Assembly (NCBI GenBank): GCA_000697335.1
Contig: JNEM01013508.1
Coordinates: forward strand, 1 to 21,495
Direction: 5' to 3'
Length of the DNA: 21,495 nt
From: Conidiobolus incongruus B7586
Lineage: Eukaryota; Entomophthoromycota; Entomophthoromycetes; Entomophthorales; Conidiobolaceae
In this document: positions 20,041 to 21,495 of the stretch, piece after piece
Numbering within the stretch: position 1 is the stretch's first letter
How the letters are laid out: the number at the start of each line of letters is the position of its first letter
The notes under the pieces: model-generated
What the model was told of the DNA's origin: nothing
Database searches by the model: none
What the model saw: the letters and a program-made list of their open reading frames with translations, nothing else
Program-made: the position numbers and the translations under genes

Positions 20041-21495
20041 TGTAAGATTAAAAATAAATAAACATTTTAATATATAAGTTACAAAAATAAATATTTAATA
20101 TAAAATCAATACTTATGTTTATAATTAATAACTTTTTGCTATATTTTTGGCAAATTTTTACCACTTAAATAATTCTTTTTATTAAAGATTGCAATTAAAT
20201 ATTTTAGTGGAAATTTTGTTTTTTATAAGATTATTTGATAATTTTTTCCAAAATTTTAATCACATATGTTGTATTCTAGTGAATATAATAAATATATTAA
20301 CTATTTCTAATTTTTTTAATTAGAACATTTTTTATAACTTTAAATCGATATATTTTATTAATATTATCTATAATAATAGGTGATTTAAAATTATTTTAAA
20401 GATATTAAATAATATAATATTTACCATTGATTAATTTTCCTATATAAACTAAATACAACAAATATATGGAGTTATAAATTAAATAATTATTAATCTTTAT
20501 TTATAAATAAAATATATATTTTTCAAAATATATAAAAGCATTACTTTAATTTAATCTAGTATTTTAATTTTTATTTTGATAAAAAATATATATAAAAAGA
20601 TCATAAATCAATATATTTAGTGTTTTATTTTAAAAACTTTGGTTCTAATTATATTTCAAAAGTTTTAATATAATTATTACTATTTTAGCTTTTTTAGGCT
20701 TTTGTTACATTTTAAAATATATATTTAATATTTTGCATAATTAATTTAATTTTAAAAGTCAATATATATATAAAATCCTTATATAACTAATATATCAGTA
20801 TTTTGATAAGTTTTTAATTAAAACTTGAATTATTAAATTGAATTTTTAAACTTTGATAAGTTTCTAATTATTTGATTTATAACTTAAAAATATATCATTA
20901 TAATTTATTATGATATTTAATATTTTTTTAATAATTATTAAATAAGATAAATAGGCTAATTTTTTTTACTAGATAATTAACCTTGTATTAATAATTCAAA
21001 TTTTGTCATTATTAGTCAATAATAATTTATCTTTATAATAAATAAATATTGTTATATTAAATATTAATAAAATTATATATAACTTTTAAATTTAAATATT
21101 TTTAAATAGAATCTTTTAATTAATTATCGGATAAATAATTTATTAGATAGTTAATTAAAATTAATTAAAAAATATGTCGTTAGTTTTTATTATATTTAAG
21201 TTAAAAAAAATCAAATATTCCTTTATTATAAAATCTATTTCTTTTTATACTATCTTAGATTAATATATATATAAAATAATAATAATAAAAGATTAATTAG
21301 ATTTATTATTAAATTAAATCTTTGGTTTACTTATAAGGTATTTATATATATATTATATATCTTGATAGTAATAAAGATAAATATTTAATATTTCACCTGA
21401 GGTAAATTAAAAAACATTATTTAAAAAGTATAATAATTATCAAATAATAAATAATTGATATCATTAGTCGTTAAATTTATATTATTTATAAATAT
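20041..21495. other. AT-saturated gene-free block D
   Basis: Almost pure A and T to the window edge. It contains R1 copy 3 and, near 20975, the ATTAACCTTGT word shared with block C. It is interpreted, like blocks A-C, as degenerate repeat DNA. The block continues beyond the window. Confidence 0.45.
20100..20740 (+). repeat. Dispersed repeat family R1, copy 3 (fossil)
   Basis: It aligns with copy 1 over its whole length: TAATAACTTTTTGCTATATT then TTGGCAAA near 20127-20157, a TCTAGTGAATATAATAAATA core near 20276, and AAACTTTGGTT ... TATTTTAGC ... TTAGGC near 20634-20700. It has the same orientation as the other copies. It is fully degenerate, of unknown class, with no defined ends. Confidence 0.5.

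Noticed and set aside
1-21495. CRISPR array, bacterial operon or organellar DNA
   Set aside because: There are no spaced identical repeats, no Shine-Dalgarno-led gene strings and no mitochondrial genes. The RGS protein, signal-peptide gene and putative intron indicate nuclear eukaryotic DNA.

Overview
The window is about 21.5 kb of extremely AT-rich nuclear eukaryotic DNA. A fungus is the likeliest source. The longest gene encodes an RGS-fold protein with a fungal-looking second half (ELNIP and SFPAF motifs), one gene encodes a small secreted cysteine-containing protein, and one gene seems to need a short GT-AG intron. An early-diverging AT-rich lineage such as Zoopagomycota would fit, but this is inference. 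Amoebozoa are less likely because the long homopolymer codon runs typical of Dictyostelium are absent. All coding calls use the standard code.

Layout. Genes occupy a small part of the window. Bases 1-2160 are an AT-saturated block with a decayed repeat copy. Bases 2160-5320 are gene-free but less AT-extreme and hold two coding-like relics. Bases 5323-6939 (+) carry an intact intronless RGS protein of 538 aa. Facing it across about 150 bp are two compact minus-strand reading frames at 7086-7927. They lie in the same frame, separated by one stop and 12 codons, and may be two small genes or one split gene. Bases 8180-10320 are a second AT-saturated block with another repeat copy. Bases 10321-10735 are a small richer island with a decayed minus-strand coding relic. 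Bases 12208-12854 (-) are a clear pseudogene of the intact secreted-protein gene at 17390-18049 (-), which has a TATA box. A third AT-saturated block (about 15540-16960) lies between the two. The window ends in a fourth block (20040-21495) with a third copy of the first block's repeat.

How it fits together. The genes show no shared pathway. The RGS-like protein would act at the membrane-proximal side of G-protein signalling. The secreted protein and its dead tandem paralogue suggest a small birth-and-death family in gene-poor, repeat-flanked DNA, a setting in which effector or cell-surface families of fungi often sit. The alternation of AT-saturated repeat islands with milder unique DNA suggests that repeats here suffer a C-to-T-biased mutation process. 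I could not compute dinucleotide ratios, so that mechanism is not proven.
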